From Candidatus Roizmanbacteria bacterium (GTDB taxonomy: Bacteria > Patescibacteriota > Microgenomatia > UBA1406 > GWC2-37-13): a stretch of DNA of 11,635 nt. Under the pieces are notes generated by a model that made no database searches, had not been told where the DNA came from, and worked only from the letters and a program-made list of their open reading frames with translations. Shown here piece by piece: positions 1 to 6,917 of the stretch. The DNA lies in the NCBI GenBank assembly GCA_026395475.1, contig JAPLYQ010000034.1, positions 1 through 11,635 on the forward strand, given 5' to 3'. A program made the translations under genes and the position numbers. The number at the start of each line of letters is the position of its first letter. Within the stretch, counting starts at the first letter, position 1.

Positions 1-3
1 GAG

Positions 4-29
4 ATTAAAAAGCTCAGAAAAATAAGCTT
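4..29 (-). terminator. Possible rho-independent terminator after secG
   Basis: On the minus strand a 7-bp stem (AAGCTTA with TGAGCTT, one G-U pair, at 10-29) with a 6-nt loop runs into a short T-rich tract (TTTTTAATC). It lies about 75 nt past the secG stop, where the minus-strand gene block would be expected to end. The stem is AT-rich and the T-run is short, so it is only a candidate. A second hairpin (TATCGGA/TCCGATA, 70-93) lies closer to the stop but has no T-run. Confidence 0.35.
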
Positions 30-102
30 GTTGTGTTTTCGCACAAACTCGAGAGTCAGCCAGTAGTAGTATCGGAAATTCTTTACTCCGATAGACATAT
101 GT

Positions 103-321
103 TTACTTTAAGAGGAAACTGATGAGTGACAAAACAAAGAATACGACAATTAAGACAACTGTGATTCTAAGCGTAACTTTTTCAATGCCGCGTCTTGTTT
201 GGAACATCTCTCCACCGCCGCCCCATGCACTCCCAAGACCTGCCCCTTTTCCTTGAAGAAGGATAAGGCCTGTAATGGCAACTGCGACAACGATGTTTAC
301 GATTAAAAGAATGTTTTTCAT
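103..321 (-). CDS. secG: Preprotein translocase subunit SecG
   Basis: SecG is the small accessory subunit of the SecYEG channel and assists SecA-driven export across the cytoplasmic membrane. The 72-residue protein has the family layout: an N-terminal membrane helix (about residues 3-22), the hallmark cytoplasmic segment LLQGKGAGLGSAWGGGGE followed by MFQTRRGIEK (21-48), then a second helix (about 50-70). Length is normal for short bacterial SecG. The ATG lies 3 nt after the stop of the upstream holin-like gene, so the two are almost certainly cotranscribed and translation is probably coupled, since no Shine-Dalgarno sequence is visible. It is the last gene of the minus-strand block. Identification is firm. 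Confidence 0.95.
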   Translation of the reverse strand: MKNILLIVNIVVAVAITGLILLQGKGAGLGSAWGGGGEMFQTRRGIEKVTLRITVVLIVVFFVLSLISFLLK

Positions 322-324
322 AAC

Positions 325-723
325 TTAAGTTAGTTGATCTAACAGGTTAATTATACTCGATAGGGAGAAAGAAGACAAAACTAAATTACTAATATAGCTT
401 ATTGCCGTCTTTGGAACACTTATAACACTTATATTGAGACCATAAAATTGCCATGGACGAATGGAGAAAAGCCCATATCCACTTGATAGTATGTGGAGCA
501 AAAATACATAGAGAAAAAATGAAAAAAGTCCAAAGGTAAGAATATTAAGAGGAAGGAATACTACTTTCATAAGAGGACGGACAAGCACAAATAATATGGT
601 AAGAGCAATTGCCGCTTTCACAAAATCAAGAGAAGTCGAGGGAAGAATAAATCCTTTATTCCAATAGGAAGTCAAAAAAAGGGCAAAACAGGAAAAAATG
701 AATATTCTAAATATATTCTTCAT
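325..723 (-). CDS. Phage holin family 4_2 / YvlD-like four-helix membrane protein
   Basis: This is a 132-residue integral membrane protein with about four hydrophobic segments (roughly residues 4-20, 33-50, 54-82 and 105-127). The core RPLMKVVFLPLNILTFGLF (49-67) matches the conserved LPLNxLTxG signature of the PF04020 family (phage_holin_4_2, YvlD-like). Despite the name, these chromosomal proteins are not established lysis holins; their role is largely unknown, with links to envelope stress in some bacteria. The neighbouring secG, 3 nt downstream, fits an envelope-related context but does not assign a function. A possible extended -10 (730-738) sits 6 nt before the ATG, so the gene may have its own leaderless promoter. 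Family confidence is good, function unknown. Confidence 0.75.
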   Translation of the reverse strand: MKNIFRIFIFSCFALFLTSYWNKGFILPSTSLDFVKAAIALTILFVLVRPLMKVVFLPLNILTFGLFSFFLYVFLLHILSSGYGLFSIRPWQFYGLNISVISVPKTAISYISNLVLSSFSLSSIINLLDQLT

Positions 724-729
724 GATGTA

Positions 730-738
730 ATTGTACCA
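730..738 (-). promoter_or_regulatory. Possible extended -10 promoter of the holin-like gene
   Basis: The minus strand reads TGG-TACAAT, an extended -10 with five of six matches to TATAAT. It ends 6 nt before the ATG at 723, so transcription would begin at or next to the start codon (leaderless). No convincing -35 is seen. The dedA upstream region has a nearly identical arrangement. Confidence 0.35.
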
Positions 739-751
739 AATAGTGTAAATC

Positions 752-815
752 TAGCCTCTGTTAACCTGCGAGGTTAACAGCTCGCCTTCGGCAGATGACG
801 CATCTGCCTAGGCTA
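752..815. repeat. Double-hairpin palindromic element closed by an outer stem (three-way-junction-like)
   Basis: Three nested inverted repeats occupy 64 nt. The outer arms are TAGCCT (752-757) and AGGCTA (810-815). Inside are a perfect 10-bp hairpin, CTGTTAACCT/AGGTTAACAG with loop GCG (758-780), and a perfect 8-bp hairpin, GGCAGATG/CATCTGCC with loop ACG (790-808). An alternative 5-bp pairing (GCGAG 768-772 with CTCGC 781-785) competes with the first hairpin. The right arm contains the uvrC stop codon (813-815). There is no T-run, so it is not an ordinary terminator. It resembles REP/BIME-type palindromic DNA or a structured mRNA segment; a single copy was found here. Confidence 0.6.
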
Positions 816-2102
816 CTTATTATCGATAAGAAACTTTTTGCCTCTCAAAAATTTGTGATATTTCTTCGCAAATCGGTGAGATTCATCTCGAAGCTGCTGA
901 ATTAATTTAAAGCCTTCATTATGAAGTGAAAATTTAAAGGTTTTAGTCTCCCCTTTCGCTAAAACCACAATTCTATCTGGATGCTTTGCTATTCCAATCA
1001 GCGGAATATCAATTCCCAATCGCTTAAGCACACCACTTATGGTGACAACTTGAGGAGTACCTCCATCAACAACAATAAGGTTTGGTTTTTTCCAGTCATT
1101 ATCCATTCTTCGTGTTATTGTTTCGGTAAGCATTTTAAAGTCTGAAACTCCAGTTTCTTTAAGCTTGAATCTTTTGTATTCTGACTTGTCCATAATCCCA
1201 TCAGTTGCCACTACCATAGATGCAGTTGCCTCTTTTTGCATAAGGTTACTGATGTCATAACATTCGATGCGAGAAAGATTCTGAGAATTTATCAAAACTG
1301 ATTTTAGTATTGTATTAAGTTTTTGGAGAGCGATTTCTGGGTCATAAGCACTACTATATTCAAATCGTTCAAATGACCTTAGATGTATAAGCTGCTCAAG
1401 GTGAAGAAGACGATCTCTTAGTTCCAGAGCGCTTTCGAACTCTTCAGTTTGAGAATAACTCGCTATTCTTTTTTTTAGTTCTTCTAATACGATTTCTGCA
1501 TTTCCTTGCAGAATTGAAATTACTTTTCGGATGTTTGCCCTATATTGTTTTTTTAAAGTTTTCTCTTCTTCTTTATCTTCATTCACAGATCCTGGGCAAG
1601 GATTGCAGAGTCCAATTTTAGAATAAAAACATGGTTTTTTTAATGGCTGTTTTTGAGTACAAAAAGGCACGACCTTTCTAATAGCACGAAGTAAAAAGCG
1701 CACATCTCGGGTAGATGAATATGGGCCAAAATATAACGACTTACCATCATTCTCTTTTCGTACCAACGATACTCGAGGAAATGAATCCTTGATTGGAATT
1801 TTAATATAGAGATAACTTTTGTCATCTTTCCAAATTACATTATATGGCGGGTGGTGTTTCTGAATAAGTTGAGACTCTAAAACAAGTGCATGAAGTTCCG
1901 AAGAACAGATAATAAATTCTAACGTATCACTATTTTCAATAATCGCTTTTTCTTTTTGATCAATATCAATTCGTTCTTTATGATTATGAACACGCTCCCT
2001 AATATTTAAAGACTTTCCAATATAAATATATTCTTCACCTTTCCGAAAGAGATAAATTCCAACTGCTTGAGGAAGCTCCTTAATCTGTACGTCAGTTATC
2101 AT
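813..2102 (-). CDS. uvrC: Excinuclease ABC subunit C, lacking the C-terminal HhH domain
   Basis: UvrC is the dual-incision nuclease of nucleotide excision repair, recruited by DNA-bound UvrB. The GIY-YIG nuclease is intact (GIY 15-17, YIG 27-29, catalytic Glu76, Asn88). Four cysteines (148, 158, 166, 169) match the iron-sulfur cluster region described for UvrC. A UVR motif for UvrB contact spans about 203-240. The RNase H-like second nuclease keeps RIECYDISN (Asp283), VVDGG (Asp346) and RDESH (His409). The protein ends about 20 residues later at 429, so the usual tandem helix-hairpin-helix domain (about 65 residues in E. coli UvrC) is missing, and the remaining 90 nt before the next gene cannot encode it. 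The ATG overlaps the upstream gene by 11 nt, indicating translational coupling. The stop codon lies in a palindromic element. Confidence 0.93.
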   Translation of the reverse strand: MITDVQIKELPQAVGIYLFRKGEEYIYIGKSLNIRERVHNHKERIDIDQKEKAIIENSDTLEFIICSSELHALVLESQLIQKHHPPYNVIWKDDKSYLYIKIPIKDSFPRVSLVRKENDGKSLYFGPYSSTRDVRFLLRAIRKVVPFCTQKQPLKKPCFYSKIGLCNPCPGSVNEDKEEEKTLKKQYRANIRKVISILQGNAEIVLEELKKRIASYSQTEEFESALELRDRLLHLEQLIHLRSFERFEYSSAYDPEIALQKLNTILKSVLINSQNLSRIECYDISNLMQKEATASMVVATDGIMDKSEYKRFKLKETGVSDFKMLTETITRRMDNDWKKPNLIVVDGGTPQVVTISGVLKRLGIDIPLIGIAKHPDRIVVLAKGETKTFKFSLHNEGFKLIQQLRDESHRFAKKYHKFLRGKKFLIDNK

Positions 2103-3927
2103 TTTTTGACTTGAACAAAAACCCTAATAATATAAACCCACCAAGAATAAATAGTGCGGGGACTATATATCCTCGGAAAGAGGTAAGAAAAGTAGGAACC
2201 TGAATTGTCTTAAGTAAGATTGGTTCTTTGTTTGAAGAAATATCAAATGTTACCTCTTGATATAAAAGTGATGATTTTGGCTTAAAATTAATTGTAATTT
2301 TTTTCTTTTCTCCTGGAAGTAAATGGGAGATTGACATAGATGGTGAGTTGATAACAGCATTATCAGCTTTAATGGTGAAGGGAATATCCCATAAGTTAAT
2401 ATTGCCACTATTTTTTATAACAAGATCAACGGTAAATGAATTATCAGCATCAGGAAGTGGGAATTGGGAAAGCTCTCCAGATATTTTTTGACTTTCAACT
2501 AAAATACTTGTTGTTGGCTCTATATGTATGTCTTGTCCTCCTGTACTTGCTTTATAACTTCCTGCGGGATACGGATAATCAGCTTTTTTTCCATGAAGAG
2601 CAAAAACGATGTGATTGAAATCAAATGAATTGAAGTAATCGATTCCCGATGTATCTTGCCATGTGGGATCAATAGGCACCCATATGTCTTTTTTAATGTC
2701 ATAATATTCCACCCATGAATGAAGAATGTCGGATTCTTGTTGCACAGGTCGCAGTTCTTGCTCATTTGCAAAGGCAAACCCCTGCACTTCTCGAATATAA
2801 ATACCTCGTTGTCTTGCTGAGGCAATGAGCAAATCAGAATACTCTGTACATACTGCCTGATCAGGCATACGTAGAGCCTGCGCAGCTCCCATTCTGGAAT
2901 TTCCTTTAATGACACGATTAAAATTATATGTAAGAGTATCTATTGTATAGTTGTAGTGATCTTCAATATTACTTGATGTTATAGGAGTTTCATTATCCAA
3001 CTTCCAAAACGCCTGAGCATCAAATAAAGATCGTTGCTCATCTTCAAACTGTTTTTTTGAATATGCTTTGTATTCACTTCTCGGAATAGTATAGACTTTT
3101 GCAATACCTCTAAATTGAATTTGTTTCTCTTCTTTAGGATTAAGGTTGTAACGAGCCATATAATTTCCATCACTGTCAGAATAGACAGAATCCGGAGAAG
3201 GAATGATAGAGTCGACAATTACTTTTTGATAAAGTGTATCTGGAGGAAATGCAATGTCGGTATAAACTTTGTAAATATTTGGATTAACAAGATGATAGGT
3301 GAGATCTAAATTATATCGCTGCTCTTCTCCAAAAACCGCATATATTGATCTACCCACATTATTATTCCATACCACTTTATCCAGAGTTATTAGGTCTGGA
3401 GTTGGTTTTGCAAGAGAAAGTTTATTATGTTTGCCTGGCGGAAGATAGACGGTGACTGTATGAGTGTCCCCATCTTTGCTTTCTAAAGTTGGAATAAAAA
3501 CTTCCCATACTGAGCCCTTTGCTCTAAATATATTGCTTTGAAGAAAATCTAGATATAAAGTATTTACTTCGTTAAGGCCTGGTTTTGGCTCATTCAACTC
3601 AAATGTTGCGTCAATTGTTCGATCTTTCTGAACAACAACCGCATTGATAACTCCTCTGTCGTCTTTAGCCACAATACTCCCAATGCCGAATGAACGAGGG
3701 AAGGAAAGAGTAAATTTTTTAATAATCAAATCTGGCTGAAGATTAGTAAGTTTTATTGTGTATGATGTTTTCGTGTAATTCTGAGGATCGTTATCTTTAA
3801 TAAAATACTCAATGTTATAAGAAGTACGAAAGTCTGCCGCAAAAGTGGGTTTCAAATATACAAATAAGACTGCAAGAAAAAATAGAAATGAGAAGAAATG
3901 TCTATAAAATTTATTGAACTTATTCAT
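2092..3927 (-). CDS. Secreted membrane-anchored transglutaminase-like protein
   Basis: I place the start at 3927, giving 611 residues and a clear signal peptide (MNKFNKFYRHFFSFLFFLAV..., likely cut after KPTFA near residue 30); a longer reading from 4023 would put 32 unconvincing residues before it. The ectodomain begins with about 280 residues of probable beta-sandwich. A transglutaminase-like (papain-fold) domain follows at about residues 340-450, with the triad Cys360 (AVCTEYSDLL), His403 (LHSWVEYY) and Asp420 (PIDPTWQ). A second beta-sandwich (about 475-580) resembles CARD-like/NEW3 domains, then a C-terminal membrane helix (about 585-605) and a lysine-rich tail. It probably acts outside the cell as a protease, amidase or crosslinker on envelope or surface proteins; the substrate is unknown. 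It lies between uvrA and uvrC and overlaps uvrC by 11 nt, although a repair role is not implied. Confidence 0.8.
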   Translation of the reverse strand: MNKFNKFYRHFFSFLFFLAVLFVYLKPTFAADFRTSYNIEYFIKDNDPQNYTKTSYTIKLTNLQPDLIIKKFTLSFPRSFGIGSIVAKDDRGVINAVVVQKDRTIDATFELNEPKPGLNEVNTLYLDFLQSNIFRAKGSVWEVFIPTLESKDGDTHTVTVYLPPGKHNKLSLAKPTPDLITLDKVVWNNNVGRSIYAVFGEEQRYNLDLTYHLVNPNIYKVYTDIAFPPDTLYQKVIVDSIIPSPDSVYSDSDGNYMARYNLNPKEEKQIQFRGIAKVYTIPRSEYKAYSKKQFEDEQRSLFDAQAFWKLDNETPITSSNIEDHYNYTIDTLTYNFNRVIKGNSRMGAAQALRMPDQAVCTEYSDLLIASARQRGIYIREVQGFAFANEQELRPVQQESDILHSWVEYYDIKKDIWVPIDPTWQDTSGIDYFNSFDFNHIVFALHGKKADYPYPAGSYKASTGGQDIHIEPTTSILVESQKISGELSQFPLPDADNSFTVDLVIKNSGNINLWDIPFTIKADNAVINSPSMSISHLLPGEKKKITINFKPKSSLLYQEVTFDISSNKEPILLKTIQVPTFLTSFRGYIVPALFILGGFILLGFLFKSKNDN

Positions 3928-3948
3928 AGTTTTTTCATTGAGCGTAAA

Positions 3949-4014
3949 GCACATATATTTTGTTGGCATTGATTTTAAACGGTTCCTGCAAATCAGAAGC
4001 CAATAAAATATGTG
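3949..4014. repeat. Rod-like inverted repeat between uvrA and the transglutaminase-like gene
   Basis: The arms CACATATATTTTGTTGG (3950-3966) and CCAATAAAATATGTG (4000-4014) pair over about 14 positions, with a 2-nt bulge and one mismatch. A nested perfect 6-bp stem, TGATTT (3970-3975) with AAATCA (3990-3995), encloses a 14-nt loop. The element fills most of the 112-nt gap between the uvrA stop and the chosen downstream start, ending 22 nt before that ATG. It may be an mRNA processing, stability or attenuation structure; no T-run follows it. Confidence 0.5.
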
Positions 4015-4039
4015 TGCGATCACTCAATTTACTATTAGA

Positions 4040-6910
4040 TTAACTCTTCAGATACTTTGCAGTATATGAACTCTTTACTTTCATGATACCATGAAGAGGA
4101 CCCTGATAGAGCACTTCCCCACCACCATCTCCCCCTTCTGGACCCATATCAACAATATACTGACAGTTGTTAATAATGTCGCTGTTATGTTCAATGATGA
4201 CTACTGTGTTTCCTCCATCAACCAATTGGTGAAGTGTATGTAATAATTTTTCAGTATCAAACATGTGAAGACCCGTTGTTGGTTCATCAAGAATGTAAAG
4301 TGTTTTTCCCGTATCTCTTCGAGAAAGTTCATGTGCAAGTTTAATACGTTGTGCTTCTCCTCCAGAGAACGTTGGAGCTGGCTGACCCAATGTAACATAG
4401 CCTAATCCAACATTTTTTAAGAAGACTAATTTTTGGTAGATGCGAATATGATTCTTAAAGAAATCTGCCGCTTCTACCACCGTCATATTCAAAACTTCAT
4501 AGATTGTTTTTCCTTTGAACTTTACTTCCAGTGTTTCCTTGTTATATCTATGTCCCTCACAGACATCACATGTTATGTACACATCAGGAAGAAACTGCAT
4601 CTGAATTTTTATGACGCCGGCTCCTTGACATTTTTCGCATCTCCCACCTTTCATATTAAAGCTAAATCTTCCTTTTTTAAATCCTCGTGCACGTGCCTCT
4701 AACGTCTCTGCATATATTTCTCGAATTTCATCAAACATTCCAGTATATGTTGCTGGATTGGAGCGAGGAGTTCTTCCAATAGGTCCTTGATCTACCAAAT
4801 ACACGCGCTCTATACTGTGCTGTCCAACAAGGCGAGTAAAGTCACCCATCGTCTCCTGATAATACCCATCAAGATGATATTTAAGTGCTGGATATAATGT
4901 CTCAGTAATGAGCGTAGACTTACCTGATCCTGAAACTCCCGTGATTGCTATCATGTTTCCAAGCGGAATTTTAAGGTCTACATTTTTTAGATTAAATTGT
5001 GTCGCTCCATGAAGTTCAATCCATCCTCTTTCTGTTATTAGTTTTCTTTTGGTAACAGGTATTTTTTTTGTACCAAAAATATATGCTCCTGTTAAAGATT
5101 TTCCTTCTTTTTCAATTTCAGGTAACGTACCTGCAGCGACCAAGTGTCCACCTTCTTTACCTGCCTTAGGACCAAGTTCAATCAGATAATCTGCATTCTG
5201 TATTGTTTCTTTGTCATGTTCCACTACAACAACTGTGTTTCCAATATCTCGTAAATGTTTTAATGTTCCAATCAATGCATCCACATCCCGAGGATGAAGT
5301 CCGATAGAAGGTTCGTCTAAAACATAAAGCACTCCCGTCAGTCCACTTCCGATTTGAGATGCAAGTCGAATACGTTGTAACTCTCCTCCTGAAAGTGTTC
5401 GAGCAGCTCTATTAAGAGTTAAATAGGCAAGTCCCACGTTTGAAAGGAATGAAACACGAGTACTTATTTCTTTTAAAATCATGGTCCCAACCTCTGATTC
5501 ATATCTATTCAGTTTTACAGGTAATTCCTCTGTTATATATGCTCTTAAAAGTTTTACGGACTCATCACAAACATCCATTATGTTTTTTCCATCAATTGTC
5601 ACAGCGAGTACTTCCGGCTTTAATCGTCTCCCCTTACACTGATCACATTGTTCTTCTCTCATATATCTCCCTACCTCTACTTCATCATTTCCTGTTTGTG
5701 ATTCAAAAAAACGCTTTTCAAACTCTGGAACAAGACCCAAAAACTTTTCGTAAATAGCAGTGTCTTTTCCAAATCTGTTTTTTCCCACCACTCGATATAC
5801 AGTCTCACACCCATATAATAATAATTTCAATTGTTTTTCGTCTGCATCTCCCAAAGGTTTATTCATGTCAATTCCCTCTTCTTCACAAAATTGTTTTAGA
5901 AGACGTATATACCATGTATCTTGGAAATACACTTTATTGAAAGGTAAGATTCCCCCTTCATTAATACTTAGTTTTTTATTAATGATTTGATCTGGATCAA
6001 TTTTATAGATTGTCCCCAAACCTTTGCACTTTTCACATGCACCAAGAGGTGAGTTAAAAGAGAACATCCGTGGTTCAATTGAAGGGAGTGAAAGATTACA
6101 ATTAGGGCAAGAGAAATTCTCAGAAAAAAGAATATCTGCAGTTGCTCTCAAGATAACAAGTCCATCAGATAAAGCCAAAGACTGCTCTGTGCTTGCAGTA
6201 ATACGAGATCGCAAATTAGACATATAGATCTCATCTTTTACTTCCTTCTGAGATAAATTAAATGTCTCAATTACCACTTCAATGGAATGTTTGTTTGTTT
6301 TAAGAAGTGGGATATCATCTTTTTGTAAGTCAAATTCTCGCTTATCTACAATAACTTTCGAATATCCTTTTGTTCGAATATTATCGAATAAATCTTTAAA
6401 CTCTCCTTTTTTTTGTCGAACAACCGGTGACAAAAGCATGAATGCATGAGGTTTTGATTTGTCTATCGCAACATCTGCCTGTGACGCTTTCAATATTCGC
6501 TCTACTATTTCATCCAAACTAAGTTTTGTAATTTCGATATGACAGTTTGGACAATGTGGGTGACCAATTCGTGCAAAAAGTAAACGCAAGTAATCAAACA
6601 CTTCAGTGATAGTGCCGACAGTTGAACGAGGGTTGTGTGAAGAACTTTTTTGATCGATAGAAATAGCAGGAGAAAGGCCTTCAATAAGGTCTACATCTGG
6701 CTTTTCCATGATTCCAAGGAACTGTCGTGCATATGCAGATAAGGATTCCACATATCTTCTCTGTCCTTCGGCATACAACGTGTCAAATGCGAGCGAAGAC
6801 TTTCCAGATCCAGATACTCCAGTGATGATAACTAATTGATCTTTTGGAATGGTGACATCAATATTTTTTAAATTATGTTGTCGCGCACCTTTTATTACTA
6901 TATTGTTCAT
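4040..6910 (-). CDS. uvrA: Excinuclease ABC subunit A
   Basis: UvrA is the dimeric ATPase that finds DNA damage and loads UvrB. At 956 residues it is full length. Both ABC modules are complete: Walker A GVSGSGKSS (31-39) and GVSGSGKST (658-666), signatures LSGGE (507-511) and FSGGE (848-852), Walker B LDEPSIGLH (531-539) and LDEPTTGLH (874-882), and H-loop histidines 565 and 908. Two zinc modules are present: Cys268/271/292/295 and Cys758/761/781/784. Cys120/123 form an additional CPNC pair near the UvrB-binding region. The gene follows uvrB by 7 nt. An AGGA about 13 nt before the ATG is a distant, doubtful ribosome-binding site. Nothing suggests loss of function. Confidence 0.98.
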   Translation of the reverse strand: MNNIVIKGARQHNLKNIDVTIPKDQLVIITGVSGSGKSSLAFDTLYAEGQRRYVESLSAYARQFLGIMEKPDVDLIEGLSPAISIDQKSSSHNPRSTVGTITEVFDYLRLLFARIGHPHCPNCHIEITKLSLDEIVERILKASQADVAIDKSKPHAFMLLSPVVRQKKGEFKDLFDNIRTKGYSKVIVDKREFDLQKDDIPLLKTNKHSIEVVIETFNLSQKEVKDEIYMSNLRSRITASTEQSLALSDGLVILRATADILFSENFSCPNCNLSLPSIEPRMFSFNSPLGACEKCKGLGTIYKIDPDQIINKKLSINEGGILPFNKVYFQDTWYIRLLKQFCEEEGIDMNKPLGDADEKQLKLLLYGCETVYRVVGKNRFGKDTAIYEKFLGLVPEFEKRFFESQTGNDEVEVGRYMREEQCDQCKGRRLKPEVLAVTIDGKNIMDVCDESVKLLRAYITEELPVKLNRYESEVGTMILKEISTRVSFLSNVGLAYLTLNRAARTLSGGELQRIRLASQIGSGLTGVLYVLDEPSIGLHPRDVDALIGTLKHLRDIGNTVVVVEHDKETIQNADYLIELGPKAGKEGGHLVAAGTLPEIEKEGKSLTGAYIFGTKKIPVTKRKLITERGWIELHGATQFNLKNVDLKIPLGNMIAITGVSGSGKSTLITETLYPALKYHLDGYYQETMGDFTRLVGQHSIERVYLVDQGPIGRTPRSNPATYTGMFDEIREIYAETLEARARGFKKGRFSFNMKGGRCEKCQGAGVIKIQMQFLPDVYITCDVCEGHRYNKETLEVKFKGKTIYEVLNMTVVEAADFFKNHIRIYQKLVFLKNVGLGYVTLGQPAPTFSGGEAQRIKLAHELSRRDTGKTLYILDEPTTGLHMFDTEKLLHTLHQLVDGGNTVVIIEHNSDIINNCQYIVDMGPEGGDGGGEVLYQGPLHGIMKVKSSYTAKYLKS

Positions 6911-6917
6911 ATTTATA

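Noticed and set aside
1..102. Possible tRNA gene after secG, where tRNAs often lie
   Set aside because: No acceptor stem, anticodon arm or TTCGA-type loop could be placed on either strand.
32..102. Weak similarity (TTCGCAC and TAGACATATG) to the structured element at 9991-10096
   Set aside because: Only short words match, the left arm would fall outside the window, and the conserved cap sequence is missing.
2092..2094. UGA recoding as in Gracilibacteria/Absconditabacteria
   Set aside because: TGA acts as a stop at the end of the transglutaminase-like gene, and the long ORFs are complete without reading TGA as an amino acid.
3928..4023. N-terminal extension of the transglutaminase-like protein
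   Set aside because: The 32 extra residues precede a clear signal peptide and are encoded by the inverted repeat at 3949-4014.
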